Assembly: GCF_900142755.1 (NCBI RefSeq)
Contig: NZ_FRCA01000002.1
Location: 396,823-460,822 of the forward strand
Direction: 5' to 3'
Source: Halomonas cupida
Lineage (GTDB): Bacteria > Pseudomonadota > Gammaproteobacteria > Pseudomonadales > Halomonadaceae
Length of the DNA stretch: 64,000 bases
Shown: positions 15,297 through 22,752 of the stretch, piece after piece
How the letters are laid out: every line of letters starts with the position of its first letter
Numbering within the stretch: the first letter of the stretch is position 1
Translations under genes and position numbers: made by a program
The notes under the pieces: generated by a model
The model's database searches: none
The model's input: only the letters and a program-made list of their open reading frames with translations
Told to the model about the DNA's origin: nothing

Positions 15297-17159
15297 CTAA
15301 TGCACAGCAAGCAGACCAAAACGCCCTTGCTGGGGATTCTTGGTGAATACGGTTAAATCAAGCTGATCCTCAAAAGCCTCAGGAGGATGTTCATTTTCGA
15401 TGATCACTACCTGACTATCAGAATGCTCTTCTATCAGGTACTTATAAAACTTTTGTTTCAAAGAAGATCCCTGCAAGCTGTCATCTTCACCCTCAGGCTT
15501 ATAATAGGCAAGCAGTGGTGAATCTAGTACCACAAATCCTGGGTGAGGGAGCGAGTACTCTTTACAGAACTCCAGCAACCCTAATGTTGCCGCTGCGTGA
15601 GTTATTGCTCTCAGCCCCTTCCCTCTGTTACCACGAATTTTACCATTGATAACAAAGTCCATTATTGTCTCATCGAAATGTACGCTTCCAGCATCAGGAA
15701 AGTCCCATGAGGTCAATATATTCTCTACTGTTTTTGAAAAATCATGTAAAGTCTTCGTGGGTAGCTTCGCAGCAAGCTTCGGATCATCAGCTTCGGATTT
15801 ATCTGTATCGCCGAACAACTCTTCTTTTTTCGCATAAACTTTATCTAACCTTGAGAACAGCGAGAGGTTGGACGTAACCCTGCTTCTCGCATCTACATAT
15901 TCCGAATAATCTGACTGCATACCTGAAAGTTCTGGAGCAATAGCGCTTTTTATTTCACCGTCGACTTCAGAAAACTCATCCTCAACATCAACCAACTCCT
16001 CTGCTAGTCTAACTGATTCATCTCGTAATCCAGAGACAGTAGAGTCGAGGTCGCTTGCCAGCCTTTTAAGCTTCTCCATTTCGGCAGCGGCAGCAATAAC
16101 GATAGATTCAACGTCACCGACACATTCATTATCACTATGCTGTGCATCAGGTGAAGCACCGCAAAGTGGACAAGGTTTACGCTCATAATGTACAAATAGC
16201 GACCCAGACTCTTCAATAGCCATCAAGCGCTGTAAGTCTGAAACATATTGAGCCCTTAGCAAAGAGAAACGCTCAAGCATATTGTTAATATCATCTATTC
16301 TATCCTTGATCTTCTCGCGGCACCTAACAATCTCCCGCCTACGGGTTGTCATTTCATTTAGATGTGTCTGAGCCAATTGAAGTTGTTGCTTGCTGGATGA
16401 AATGGAGACATCCAGCTTTTCGAGCTGTTCCTCAAGCTCTTTACGGCTGAAACCATGCTGAGCTATTTCATCTTCTAGATCAATTATCCATTGATCTAGA
16501 AGCTCTGCTTTCGCCATTTCATTAGCTTCAGATTGCTTACGAATATCTGTTGAAACTACCGCGCCATCATCCGTACCAGTGAGCATAAATTTTAACGCAG
16601 ACTTCTCAGAAGTTTTGGTAACATACTGCCCCGTTAAAAACGGTGAGTCTTGGCGAATAATCTCCTGCTCATTGACGATAATCATTCTAGCTATATCACG
16701 AAAGCTAAGAGACCGGCATTCTCCTCGCGCGTTCTTTCTCAATGATTTATTTAATACATCAATTGCGCCGAGAAGCCAGCCTGAAATATTATCCTCTCTA
16801 CCAGCCGCATGTTTGACATTTATCTTGCCACTATCTTCAATGTCAGTTCGTGCGCCGATGACACCCTCGTACACGCGATAGTTTCCGCCGTCAATGCTCC
16901 GCTCAAAAGTCCAAGCGCCATTTTTGGAAGACTGGATTGCTATACGGGCTCTGTCGTATCCATCAAGTTCAGGGATTCTTCTCAAATCCTTTCCTCCCAA
17001 GAGGAAGTCTATAGCCTCAACAAGGAAGGATTTACCCGTATCAGATGCGCCACAAACAACATTCAATCCTTGATTGAAAGAAATTGAGGCTGGCTCGACC
17101 ACGACCCCCAAAAAGGTAACATTTCTTAATTGAATTTTTTCATGCATATCGTTAGCCAC
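15297..17159 (-). CDS. Rad50/SMC-like ABC ATPase of a predicted ABC-three-component system (DUF3732-type)
   Basis: A 620-residue protein with Walker A GASDTGKS at residues 37-44, a long coiled coil, a CPLC zinc-hook-like motif near residue 330, a second coil, and a C-terminal half with GNRGKGLRAITHAAA (signature-like) and a Walker B strand GFVVLDSPLLAYY. The position after the Walker B aspartate is serine, not glutamate, as I recall for the DUF3732 group. Such ATPases are the sensor/engine of ABC-3C conflict systems described by comparative genomics. The gene overlaps the middle-component gene by 8 bp. Function as anti-phage defence is predicted for the class and not shown here. Confidence 0.8.
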   Translation of the reverse strand: MANDMHEKIQLRNVTFLGVVVEPASISFNQGLNVVCGASDTGKSFLVEAIDFLLGGKDLRRIPELDGYDRARIAIQSSKNGAWTFERSIDGGNYRVYEGVIGARTDIEDSGKINVKHAAGREDNISGWLLGAIDVLNKSLRKNARGECRSLSFRDIARMIIVNEQEIIRQDSPFLTGQYVTKTSEKSALKFMLTGTDDGAVVSTDIRKQSEANEMAKAELLDQWIIDLEDEIAQHGFSRKELEEQLEKLDVSISSSKQQLQLAQTHLNEMTTRRREIVRCREKIKDRIDDINNMLERFSLLRAQYVSDLQRLMAIEESGSLFVHYERKPCPLCGASPDAQHSDNECVGDVESIVIAAAAEMEKLKRLASDLDSTVSGLRDESVRLAEELVDVEDEFSEVDGEIKSAIAPELSGMQSDYSEYVDARSRVTSNLSLFSRLDKVYAKKEELFGDTDKSEADDPKLAAKLPTKTLHDFSKTVENILTSWDFPDAGSVHFDETIMDFVINGKIRGNRGKGLRAITHAAATLGLLEFCKEYSLPHPGFVVLDSPLLAYYKPEGEDDSLQGSSLKQKFYKYLIEEHSDSQVVIIENEHPPEAFEDQLDLTVFTKNPQQGRFGLLAVH

Positions 17160-17652
17160 CTAAACCTTGTGGTGGGTGAAACTGGGTAGTCCATTTGTCA
17201 AAAAAACTGCTGATCACCTTATTAACATCTGTTGTATCTGTATTACCAAATGCATCCGCAACCCAGTTCGCCCTATCCAGCAGAGCACGCACATATGGCG
17301 TTTCGAGTGAATCAATGAATGGTTTAGCGTAGTCGCTAGCTTGGTAAGCTATACCCTCGGAAGAAGCAATTCTACAAATCAGCCCCCGGCTCATCATTAA
17401 TGAAAGACCGGATTCGATAACATTTCTCCTTATAAGAAGCTCACCCTCTCTCATTGGAATCGGTGGGTGAAGACTCGCTGGGCCGTCAACATCGCCTGAA
17501 TGGACAACCAAATAATCGAAATCCACAAGTCTCTGCAAATCCAAGGCTGTAGGAAAATTAGCCACAAGAATTATTAGCGAGCGAACCCCTGTTTCTAATG
17601 CACTATTAAATATATTGACACTTGCCTTTTTCTGCTCATCCATCATCTTCAC
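17152..17652 (-). CDS. ABC-3C system middle component (MC2-like)
   Basis: The 166-residue protein contains LQRLVDFDYLVVHSGDVDGP, then SLHPPIPMREGELLIRRNVI and ESGLSLMMSRGLICRIASSE, which fits the middle-component-2 family of ABC-three-component systems: a small winged-helix-like adaptor. It sits between and overlaps the nuclease gene (17 bp) and the ATPase gene (8 bp). The tight coupling suggests a complex of all three products. Assignment is by motif memory. Confidence 0.75.
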   Translation of the reverse strand: MKMMDEQKKASVNIFNSALETGVRSLIILVANFPTALDLQRLVDFDYLVVHSGDVDGPASLHPPIPMREGELLIRRNVIESGLSLMMSRGLICRIASSEGIAYQASDYAKPFIDSLETPYVRALLDRANWVADAFGNTDTTDVNKVISSFFDKWTTQFHPPQGLGG

Positions 17653-18769
17653 TCCAGTTTAGCTTTTCGTCATTGACTAACTGGTGGCATATCCCTTGTT
17701 TATCACGCACGCGGGTCACACTCATTAATGGACTAGCATTAACAGCCACAGTTGCAGCCTGGGAAAGTGTAGAGCTTAGCTTATCCATGCCGCTTTCATG
17801 TTGGGATTCACACACGTCCACGACCCCATCATAAATGTCATTTTGAAGAGCCTCAAAAACGCCGGGGGGAACCGTATCTCGAGAAAAGCTTCGCAAAGAT
17901 TCAGCATGATAAAAACTTTCTCGTTGCCTTTGGAAATTGTTCCGTATTCTTTGGTCCTTATCTAACAAAGATAAGTCCGGTATTTTTTGGTTCTCACCAA
18001 TAGATTGAGCATAAACGACAAGAAGTTGTCGCACATATCGATGATCAAGAGATACAGTGTCTTCTGGTGGGATCTCAGGCTGCGGTCGGAGACCAAGCCC
18101 ACCGCCAAACCTCACAGCATGGTAGGGTGTGGTAGCATGCTGCTCAATCATCTGGACGAGAGAGACTGTATCAAAAATGGTAAAATCAAATCCTTCTAAA
18201 TATTTAAGAAGTTCGCCCTCAAGCTTTACCTTATCTGTAGATGTAATACCGTTTTCACAATATTTACCCCAATTTTCTTTTAACGCCTCTTTTAAACTTG
18301 GTGCATCTGAAAGAAGCTTACCTAGCTTTGTCCCTACTTGCCGCGGCGCAACAAAATAGTACTTGCGAGGAGATGGAAAGCCCCCTCGGAAGGAAAAATA
18401 TATAACCTTTCCAAACTCAACCCAAACGTCGGAAGGGGTGAGCGGATGGTCATAAAATTTGCATTGATAGTTATCCCACCCATCACTGAACTGGGTAGAA
18501 GTCACGAACCCTACAACATCTAACCCTTGGTCCCCTGCACCAGCAAAGCGTCTTACCCGATAATACGAACTTTTAATAGACGAAGCCCACTCTTCAGTAA
18601 ACTCTTCCCATGTATCTTCATCAAACAATTTCACCCTTTGCGTTTTTGGGATAGGGATGCCCGCAATCACATGGTCAGAGCCATATAATCCTCTCTGCGG
18701 GTTTGGCATAAGTTCTTTGAAGTCGTCATCTTTCATCATCTTTAGGTTACTTTTGACAACGTAAGTCAC
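17636..18769 (-). CDS. ABC-3C effector: Mrr-like restriction endonuclease domain plus ABC-3C C-terminal domain
   Basis: The 377-residue protein has a PD-(D/E)xK-type nuclease region near residues 70-105: GAGDQGLDVVGF supplies the aspartate (D84) and NYQCKFY the QxK pair (Q102, K104). The C-terminal region (FQRQRESFYHAESLRSFSRD, ALQNDIYDGVVDVCES) resembles the shared C-terminal domain of ABC-3C effectors. The GTG start at 18769 has GGGGAAG upstream; ATG 18739 or 18736 are alternatives. Its 5' end overlaps the hsdR remnant, so the cassette appears to have landed in or beside that gene. Expected role: DNA cleavage upon activation by the ATPase. Confidence 0.75.
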   Translation of the reverse strand: MTYVVKSNLKMMKDDDFKELMPNPQRGLYGSDHVIAGIPIPKTQRVKLFDEDTWEEFTEEWASSIKSSYYRVRRFAGAGDQGLDVVGFVTSTQFSDGWDNYQCKFYDHPLTPSDVWVEFGKVIYFSFRGGFPSPRKYYFVAPRQVGTKLGKLLSDAPSLKEALKENWGKYCENGITSTDKVKLEGELLKYLEGFDFTIFDTVSLVQMIEQHATTPYHAVRFGGGLGLRPQPEIPPEDTVSLDHRYVRQLLVVYAQSIGENQKIPDLSLLDKDQRIRNNFQRQRESFYHAESLRSFSRDTVPPGVFEALQNDIYDGVVDVCESQHESGMDKLSSTLSQAATVAVNASPLMSVTRVRDKQGICHQLVNDEKLNWSEDDG

Positions 18770-19319
18770 AGCTCGACTTCCCCGCGAACAACTTCAGCAT
18801 CAAGAACATACACTCCCTTCCTGACTCATCATTCTCCAGCAGCGGCATGCTGAGTTTCTCTTGGTCGCTGAGGGCGTCGAGCACGGCGTCGGTAACCTTC
18901 TTCGGGAACAGGCCGTGCATTACCTGGTCTTCGCTGTGGTTTTGCACCTGGATCATGACCGCTTCGTCGCGCTCGACAATGCCGTTGGTGAAGTGCAGCT
19001 TGTCGTCGTCGCTGACCTCGGCGCCGTAGCCGTAGAGGTCGTCAAGTCGGTCGATAATCTTGGCCAGGCGCTGCTTCTCCGGGTCGTGGGGCTTGCCGGA
19101 GCCCACCTCGCTGACCGGGGTGAGGCCGTAGTCGCCTTCAGCCCCTTCTAAACGCAGGCGCTTCTCATTGTGCTTGGTGAGGTAATAGTGGGTGAGATCC
19201 CGCTCGCTGACCTCCTCCCCCGTATGTTCGCAGCCGCCGGCTATGCCGACCTCCCAGCCATAGGCCCTTATGGCCTCGATGATGTCCCGCTGGAACAGAG
19301 CTTCCCCGCTGTTCGCCAT
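18747..19319 (-). pseudogene. Internally deleted type I restriction subunit R (second hsdR remnant)
   Basis: The 190-codon frame joins an HsdR-like start (MANSGEALFQRDIIEAIRAY, GWEVGIAGG) to an HsdR C-terminal segment (YYLTKHNEKRLRLEGAEGDY, VSEVGSGKPHDPEKQRLAKI, then DDKLHFTNGIVERDEAVMIQ and HSEDQVMHGLFPKKVTDAVL). All nuclease and helicase motifs of a roughly 1000-residue HsdR are missing. The sequence differs from the full hsdR at 26700-29786, so it derives from another R-M system. Its 3' end abuts the ABC-3C cassette. GC content is chromosomal, unlike the AT-rich cassette. Confidence 0.75.
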
Positions 19320-19419
19320 GTCACCCCCTGCGCCTGGCGTAATTATGCGTAACAGCCTAGCGCTTCAGGGATAACAGGAGAAGTCTACTTACGCCGCTGT
19401 ATCACCGGGGTCCCAGCCA

Positions 19420-20340
19420 TTATTCGCGAAGCCTGCCTAAGGCCTGCTCAAGCAGGCCCAGTGACCGATGGTGCTTGTCAGCCCCCATCCTCTGGATGTT
19501 GGCGAGCTTCCAGCGCACGGCAGGCAGCCGATCAACGCCCTGCAGCGGAAGCAGCGCCCAGTCAGGCGCTCCCTGCTTGAAGGACATCAGGAAGCGAACG
19601 TCCTCATCGGTCATTAGCTGCCCCAGCCGCGACAGCAGCTCATCGCGGACGCTCTCCAGCTCCTGCAAAGGAAGGTCAACTCTGGCCATTCCGACAAACT
19701 CCTGTCGGTAGACGTCGTCCAGCGGTTTTAGTCGCGGGTTGATCACTTCGTTCAAGGGTCTGGGATGTCCCAGCAGATAGACCAGGAAGCCTTCGAATAC
19801 GCTTCGATCCAGGCCGCCCTGGTTCAGCAGCAGCTTCACATCGAAGAGATCTCTGGGGTGCTGGCGGTCCAGCGCTGCGCAGATCTTGCCGCCATACAGG
19901 TCCGGAAGTGACACCACCTGCACCGCAGCAAAGCCGTACTCGTCCTCCACGGCTTCAACGGCATCGCGCTCCTGAGGCGGGTGAAGAGTGCCACGCAGTA
20001 CCGGCGATACCTCTACCTTCACTTGGCTACGCCCTCGGCGCACCAGGATCCTCAGCTCGTCTCGGCGATTATCCTGAAGCTCGGCCTGCACGCCTCGCAG
20101 TCGAGCACTGAAGGCCTGTGCCAGTCGCTGCAGCGCCTCGCGACAGCGCTGTAGTGCTTCGTCACGGGGTTCTAGCGGCAGGTAGGCCAGGTCGATATCG
20201 ACCGATAAACGCGGAAACGGCTGCACGAAGAGGTTGATGGCCGTACCGCCCTTCAGGGCGAAGCACGGCTCGTCATTGAGGAATGGCAGCAGCGAGAACA
20301 GCAGCCTGACCTGTTCGTGGTAGCGAGCGTCAATAGGCAT
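19420..20340 (-). CDS. abiEii: AbiEii-type nucleotidyltransferase toxin (type IV toxin-antitoxin)
   Basis: The 306-residue protein carries the nucleotidyltransferase-fold core FALKGGTAINLFVQPFPRLS followed by VDIDLAYLP (GG...DxD metal ligands) near residues 27-54, as in AbiEii/AbiGii toxins. Further family blocks are VVSLPDLYGGKICAALDRQH and PRDLFDVKLLL. AbiEii toxins transfer nucleotides to cellular targets such as tRNA acceptor ends and cause abortive infection. It overlaps its antitoxin gene by 11 bp. Homologues are often diverse; the precise target is unknown. Confidence 0.88.
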   Translation of the reverse strand: MPIDARYHEQVRLLFSLLPFLNDEPCFALKGGTAINLFVQPFPRLSVDIDLAYLPLEPRDEALQRCREALQRLAQAFSARLRGVQAELQDNRRDELRILVRRGRSQVKVEVSPVLRGTLHPPQERDAVEAVEDEYGFAAVQVVSLPDLYGGKICAALDRQHPRDLFDVKLLLNQGGLDRSVFEGFLVYLLGHPRPLNEVINPRLKPLDDVYRQEFVGMARVDLPLQELESVRDELLSRLGQLMTDEDVRFLMSFKQGAPDWALLPLQGVDRLPAVRWKLANIQRMGADKHHRSLGLLEQALGRLRE

Positions 20341-21106
20341 GCAGGAACGCCTCCGGCACCGTCACGTGATATTCCCTGTCCAGCTTGCCGCCCTGGTAGA
20401 GCTGCCGCTTGCCTTTGCCGAGGTCCAGTCGGCGTGGTTCCAGACGACCGTACCAGGCATGCCCGGCGTGGCGAGCCAGCACCAGGAAGGCCCGCTTGGT
20501 TCTCACCGAACGGCACCCCTCGAGCAATGCCTGCAGCCGGCGCGGGCGCAGCGTGTTAAGCCCGCCGAAGGTGTCCACCAGCTCACTGCTGAACAGCAGC
20601 TCATTCGACGTTACGGCGATCCACTCCAGGACCGCTCGCTCTGGGGTCGATACCTGCAAACTGAAGCCCCTGCCATCCGGCGCGTAGTCCGTAAAGCTGC
20701 CGGGAAGCTGCGCTGGCAGGCCCTTTTCAGAGTGGAGCACCATCTGCCCTACCCACTCGGCGTCACTCAACCATCGGGGCAGCCGAGTGGCCTCCTTGCC
20801 ATGCAGATGCGTCGTGCGCTCCCCCATGGGCAGATAGTGGGCAAAGCCATGCAGTGCCAGGGCCGTCTGGCCACCCGGCCAAAATGGTGGCATCCCCGAG
20901 CCGTCGCTCGCCTGCAGGGCGAACACAGCGCTCTCCCAGGTAAGAGGCTCCCCCGCTTGGCAGTAGGCGCCGTGCCCCACGCGTTGCAGCCAGCCACTGC
21001 TGGCCAGCTTACGCGCCTGATCAGATGTGACGCCGTGTGACGCCAGCCAGGCGGTCGTCACGACGGCGCCATACGGGATCTTGTGTAGCAGCTGGTTTAT
21101 TTTCAC
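20330..21106 (-). CDS. abiEi: AbiEi-type antitoxin/transcriptional repressor
   Basis: The 258-residue protein has an N-terminal winged helix (NQLLHKIPYGAVVTTAWLAS, DQARKLASSGWLQRVGHGAY) followed by the AbiEi C-terminal domain (EPLTWESAVFALQ, YLPMGERTTHLHGKE, TPERAVLEWIA). AbiEi represses its own operon by binding inverted repeats and antagonises AbiEii. Three overlapping inverted repeats occupy the 100 bases upstream of its ATG and fit that role. Confidence 0.85.
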   Translation of the reverse strand: MKINQLLHKIPYGAVVTTAWLASHGVTSDQARKLASSGWLQRVGHGAYCQAGEPLTWESAVFALQASDGSGMPPFWPGGQTALALHGFAHYLPMGERTTHLHGKEATRLPRWLSDAEWVGQMVLHSEKGLPAQLPGSFTDYAPDGRGFSLQVSTPERAVLEWIAVTSNELLFSSELVDTFGGLNTLRPRRLQALLEGCRSVRTKRAFLVLARHAGHAWYGRLEPRRLDLGKGKRQLYQGGKLDREYHVTVPEAFLHAY

Positions 21107-21110
21107 GTTA

Positions 21111-21213
21111 AAAAGCGGCCTTAAATTCCGTCTTCAGAGTGAAGAATAAACCATGTTGGTTTATCTTCAAGAACAAAATCGCCATTCAAGGCCGCTTTTA
21201 GAACAGAATTTAA
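21111..21213. promoter_or_regulatory. Nested inverted repeats upstream of abiEi
   Basis: AAAAGCGGCCTT (21111-21122) pairs with AAGGCCGCTTTT (21188-21199). TTAAATTC (21121-21128) pairs with GAATTTAA (21206-21213). Between them TGAAGAATAAACC (21140-21152) pairs with GGTTTATCTTCA (21158-21169) with one bulged base. AbiEi proteins are known to bind inverted repeats in their promoters, so these are probable operators. Confidence 0.6.
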
Positions 21214-21404
21214 ACCTTCAGCTGCGTCTCCGGCCCTGCTCGAGCCAAGGGATAGCCCCACCGCAACGGTTGCAGGGCCAACTGGTCAACTTCGGCGCGC
21301 CGCGTTCACATCCAGGTGCCCGGCGCAACGTTGTAGCGGGACGGCAGCTTGAGGGACAACACCAAGCTGAGGAAATCGCGACAGAAAGCGAAGCGACCGC
21401 AAAT
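21210..21404 (-). pseudogene. Remnant of SRAP/YedK-type peptidase (SOS response-associated)
   Basis: Read from 21404 the strand gives I-CGRFAFCRDFLSLVLSLKLPS, then RYNVAPGTWM and a stop. After a frame change it gives AEVDQLALQPLRWGYPLARAG. CGRF at the N-terminus (with the catalytic Cys normally following Met), RYNVAPG and LRWG are hallmark SRAP motifs. The start codon is ATT, a stop and frameshift interrupt it, and two thirds of the gene is missing. Confidence 0.65.
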
Positions 21405-21408
21405 CTCA

Positions 21409-21549
21409 TTAATCCTGATAGTGCGTGTACTTTTTCGCACTTCCCTTCACTTGGTCGGCGGGATATTTCTCCGCATTCTTCTCCATCTTCGCCCGGCATG
21501 CCTGCTCTGCTGCTCTGAACTGCCCCAACCATCGCGAAGATTTCATCAT
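21409..21549 (-). CDS. Small hypothetical protein, 46 residues
   Basis: An uninterrupted frame starting MMKSSRWLGQFRAAEQACRA, rich in Lys, Glu and Ala, ending KKYTHYQD. It stops exactly where the SRAP remnant begins (TAATG), which suggests the two were once translationally coupled. No family is recognised and it may itself be a gene remnant. Confidence 0.35.
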   Translation of the reverse strand: MMKSSRWLGQFRAAEQACRAKMEKNAEKYPADQVKGSAKKYTHYQD

Positions 21550-21680
21550 TTGAGTCAAACCGCTTCGACTCCCCCCTTCCGCTGTCGGTCATAGTGAACA
21601 TCTACCCTTAGCAGGTAGTACGTTGCTGATGGCTTCCAGCAGTAGTCAATGATTGATCAGTTAATGCGAAGCCAGACAAA

Positions 21681-22625
21681 TCAATCCTGCATGCTACCCT
21701 CAACATGCGTCGTGACGGCGCTGACTTGTTGGTCCTGCCAAGCAGCGTAAGTATGTCCCGAACTTTCAACTTTCCAATGGATACGACCGTTAGAGTTGCG
21801 CCCGACAATTATCGCGGATGCAGCGCTAGGACTGGAAAAGGCGTAGTCAGTGGAGAACTGTTTTAACCCATTATTCGTGCCGACCAACACTCCCTCCTCG
21901 CACAGCTGCATGTACAAGGTCTTGTAGCCACCATCGATACCCGACCACTCGCCACGAGCGAAGGAGCCAGCAAGTACATAGAATTCGCCATCGATTTCCT
22001 TCCCATAAGCTTTTGCCTTGACCTTGGGAACTTCTGCAACAAAACGGGGAGTACTGACGACTGGTGAATCAGGCTCATCCGAGGAAATTCGCAGTGAAGT
22101 GGACCGCTCACGCAGAAAGTCGAGCCCAAGCACCGGCATCACCGTGCGGATCTGCTCAAGGAAGAACGCCATATCCGCCTTGTCTGACTCGGGTAGTCCG
22201 ACATAGTCATGCGCAGTGCCATTGACCAACTTGTAACGCCCCGACTCAAGTGAATGCTTGATCAACAAACTCTCGAGATACTTCACATGAGCCTTGGTAA
22301 GGTTCTGGTCCTTGCTGGTAACCAGACAGACCTTCTCCCAGAAGTCCTTACCGCCCTTCTCCTCAAGCCTGTTGTGTTGCTTCAGCCGATTTCCCACATC
22401 ATCACTTTCACCAACGTAGAGCAAAGGGCGAGCACCTCCCTCGGGGTCCGAGCCAACAAGGAAATACACACCCGTACGGCCGCATTCAGGACGCTGGACT
22501 AACTCACTCAACTTGCTACGCGGCCCAGTGAGCACATGGCCAGTCCAGTTCATGATTTCCGCCGTCAGCAGACCATTGGGAGTACCGTCCACCAGAAAGA
22601 GTCGTATGCTGAGCCCTTGGGTCAT
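21681..22625 (-). CDS. GIY-YIG nuclease-like protein with DUF4357 domain
   Basis: The 314-residue protein contains a GIY-YIG core (GRTGVYFLVGSD at about residue 50, LLYVGESDDVGNRLKQHN at about residue 68, then a lysine/glutamate-rich region KYLESLLIKHS) and a C-terminal DUF4357 domain (STDYAFSSPSAASAIIVGRN and HWKVESSGHTYAAWQ). Proteins of this architecture are regularly found beside type I restriction-modification genes. It lies 127 bp downstream of hsdM on the same strand and may be an accessory nuclease. Its molecular role is not established to my knowledge. Confidence 0.85.
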   Translation of the reverse strand: MTQGLSIRLFLVDGTPNGLLTAEIMNWTGHVLTGPRSKLSELVQRPECGRTGVYFLVGSDPEGGARPLLYVGESDDVGNRLKQHNRLEEKGGKDFWEKVCLVTSKDQNLTKAHVKYLESLLIKHSLESGRYKLVNGTAHDYVGLPESDKADMAFFLEQIRTVMPVLGLDFLRERSTSLRISSDEPDSPVVSTPRFVAEVPKVKAKAYGKEIDGEFYVLAGSFARGEWSGIDGGYKTLYMQLCEEGVLVGTNNGLKQFSTDYAFSSPSAASAIIVGRNSNGRIHWKVESSGHTYAAWQDQQVSAVTTHVEGSMQD

Positions 22626-22671
22626 GGTTTCCCCTGTTCCTCATTTATAAGTGTTCCAAAGTGGTCCCTCC

Positions 22672-22703
22672 CCACAGCTACACAAGCTTTGGTACAGCTG
22701 TGG
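22672..22703 (-). terminator. Hairpin between hsdM and the GIY-YIG gene
   Basis: CCACAGCT (22672-22679) pairs with AGCTGTGG (22696-22703) around a 16-base loop. No T-run follows on the minus strand; a partial terminator or processing site is possible. Confidence 0.35.
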
Positions 22704-22752
22704 AAAGAAGACTTTCACTCAATTATTGGTGGATGTCTGCTGAATGCCAGCC

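Larger units (their letters stand above)
21107..21680. other. Region between abiE and the GIY-YIG gene
   Basis: It contains the abiE control repeats (21111-21213), a SRAP peptidase remnant (21210-21404), a 46-codon small frame (21409-21549) and about 130 bases with nothing recognised. The longer minus-strand frame over 21218-21601 is in a different frame from the two remnants and looks spurious. Confidence 0.5.

Noticed and set aside
21218..21601. 127-codon minus-strand frame
   Set aside because: It runs across the SRAP remnant and the 46-codon frame in a different reading frame and shows no recognisable domain.
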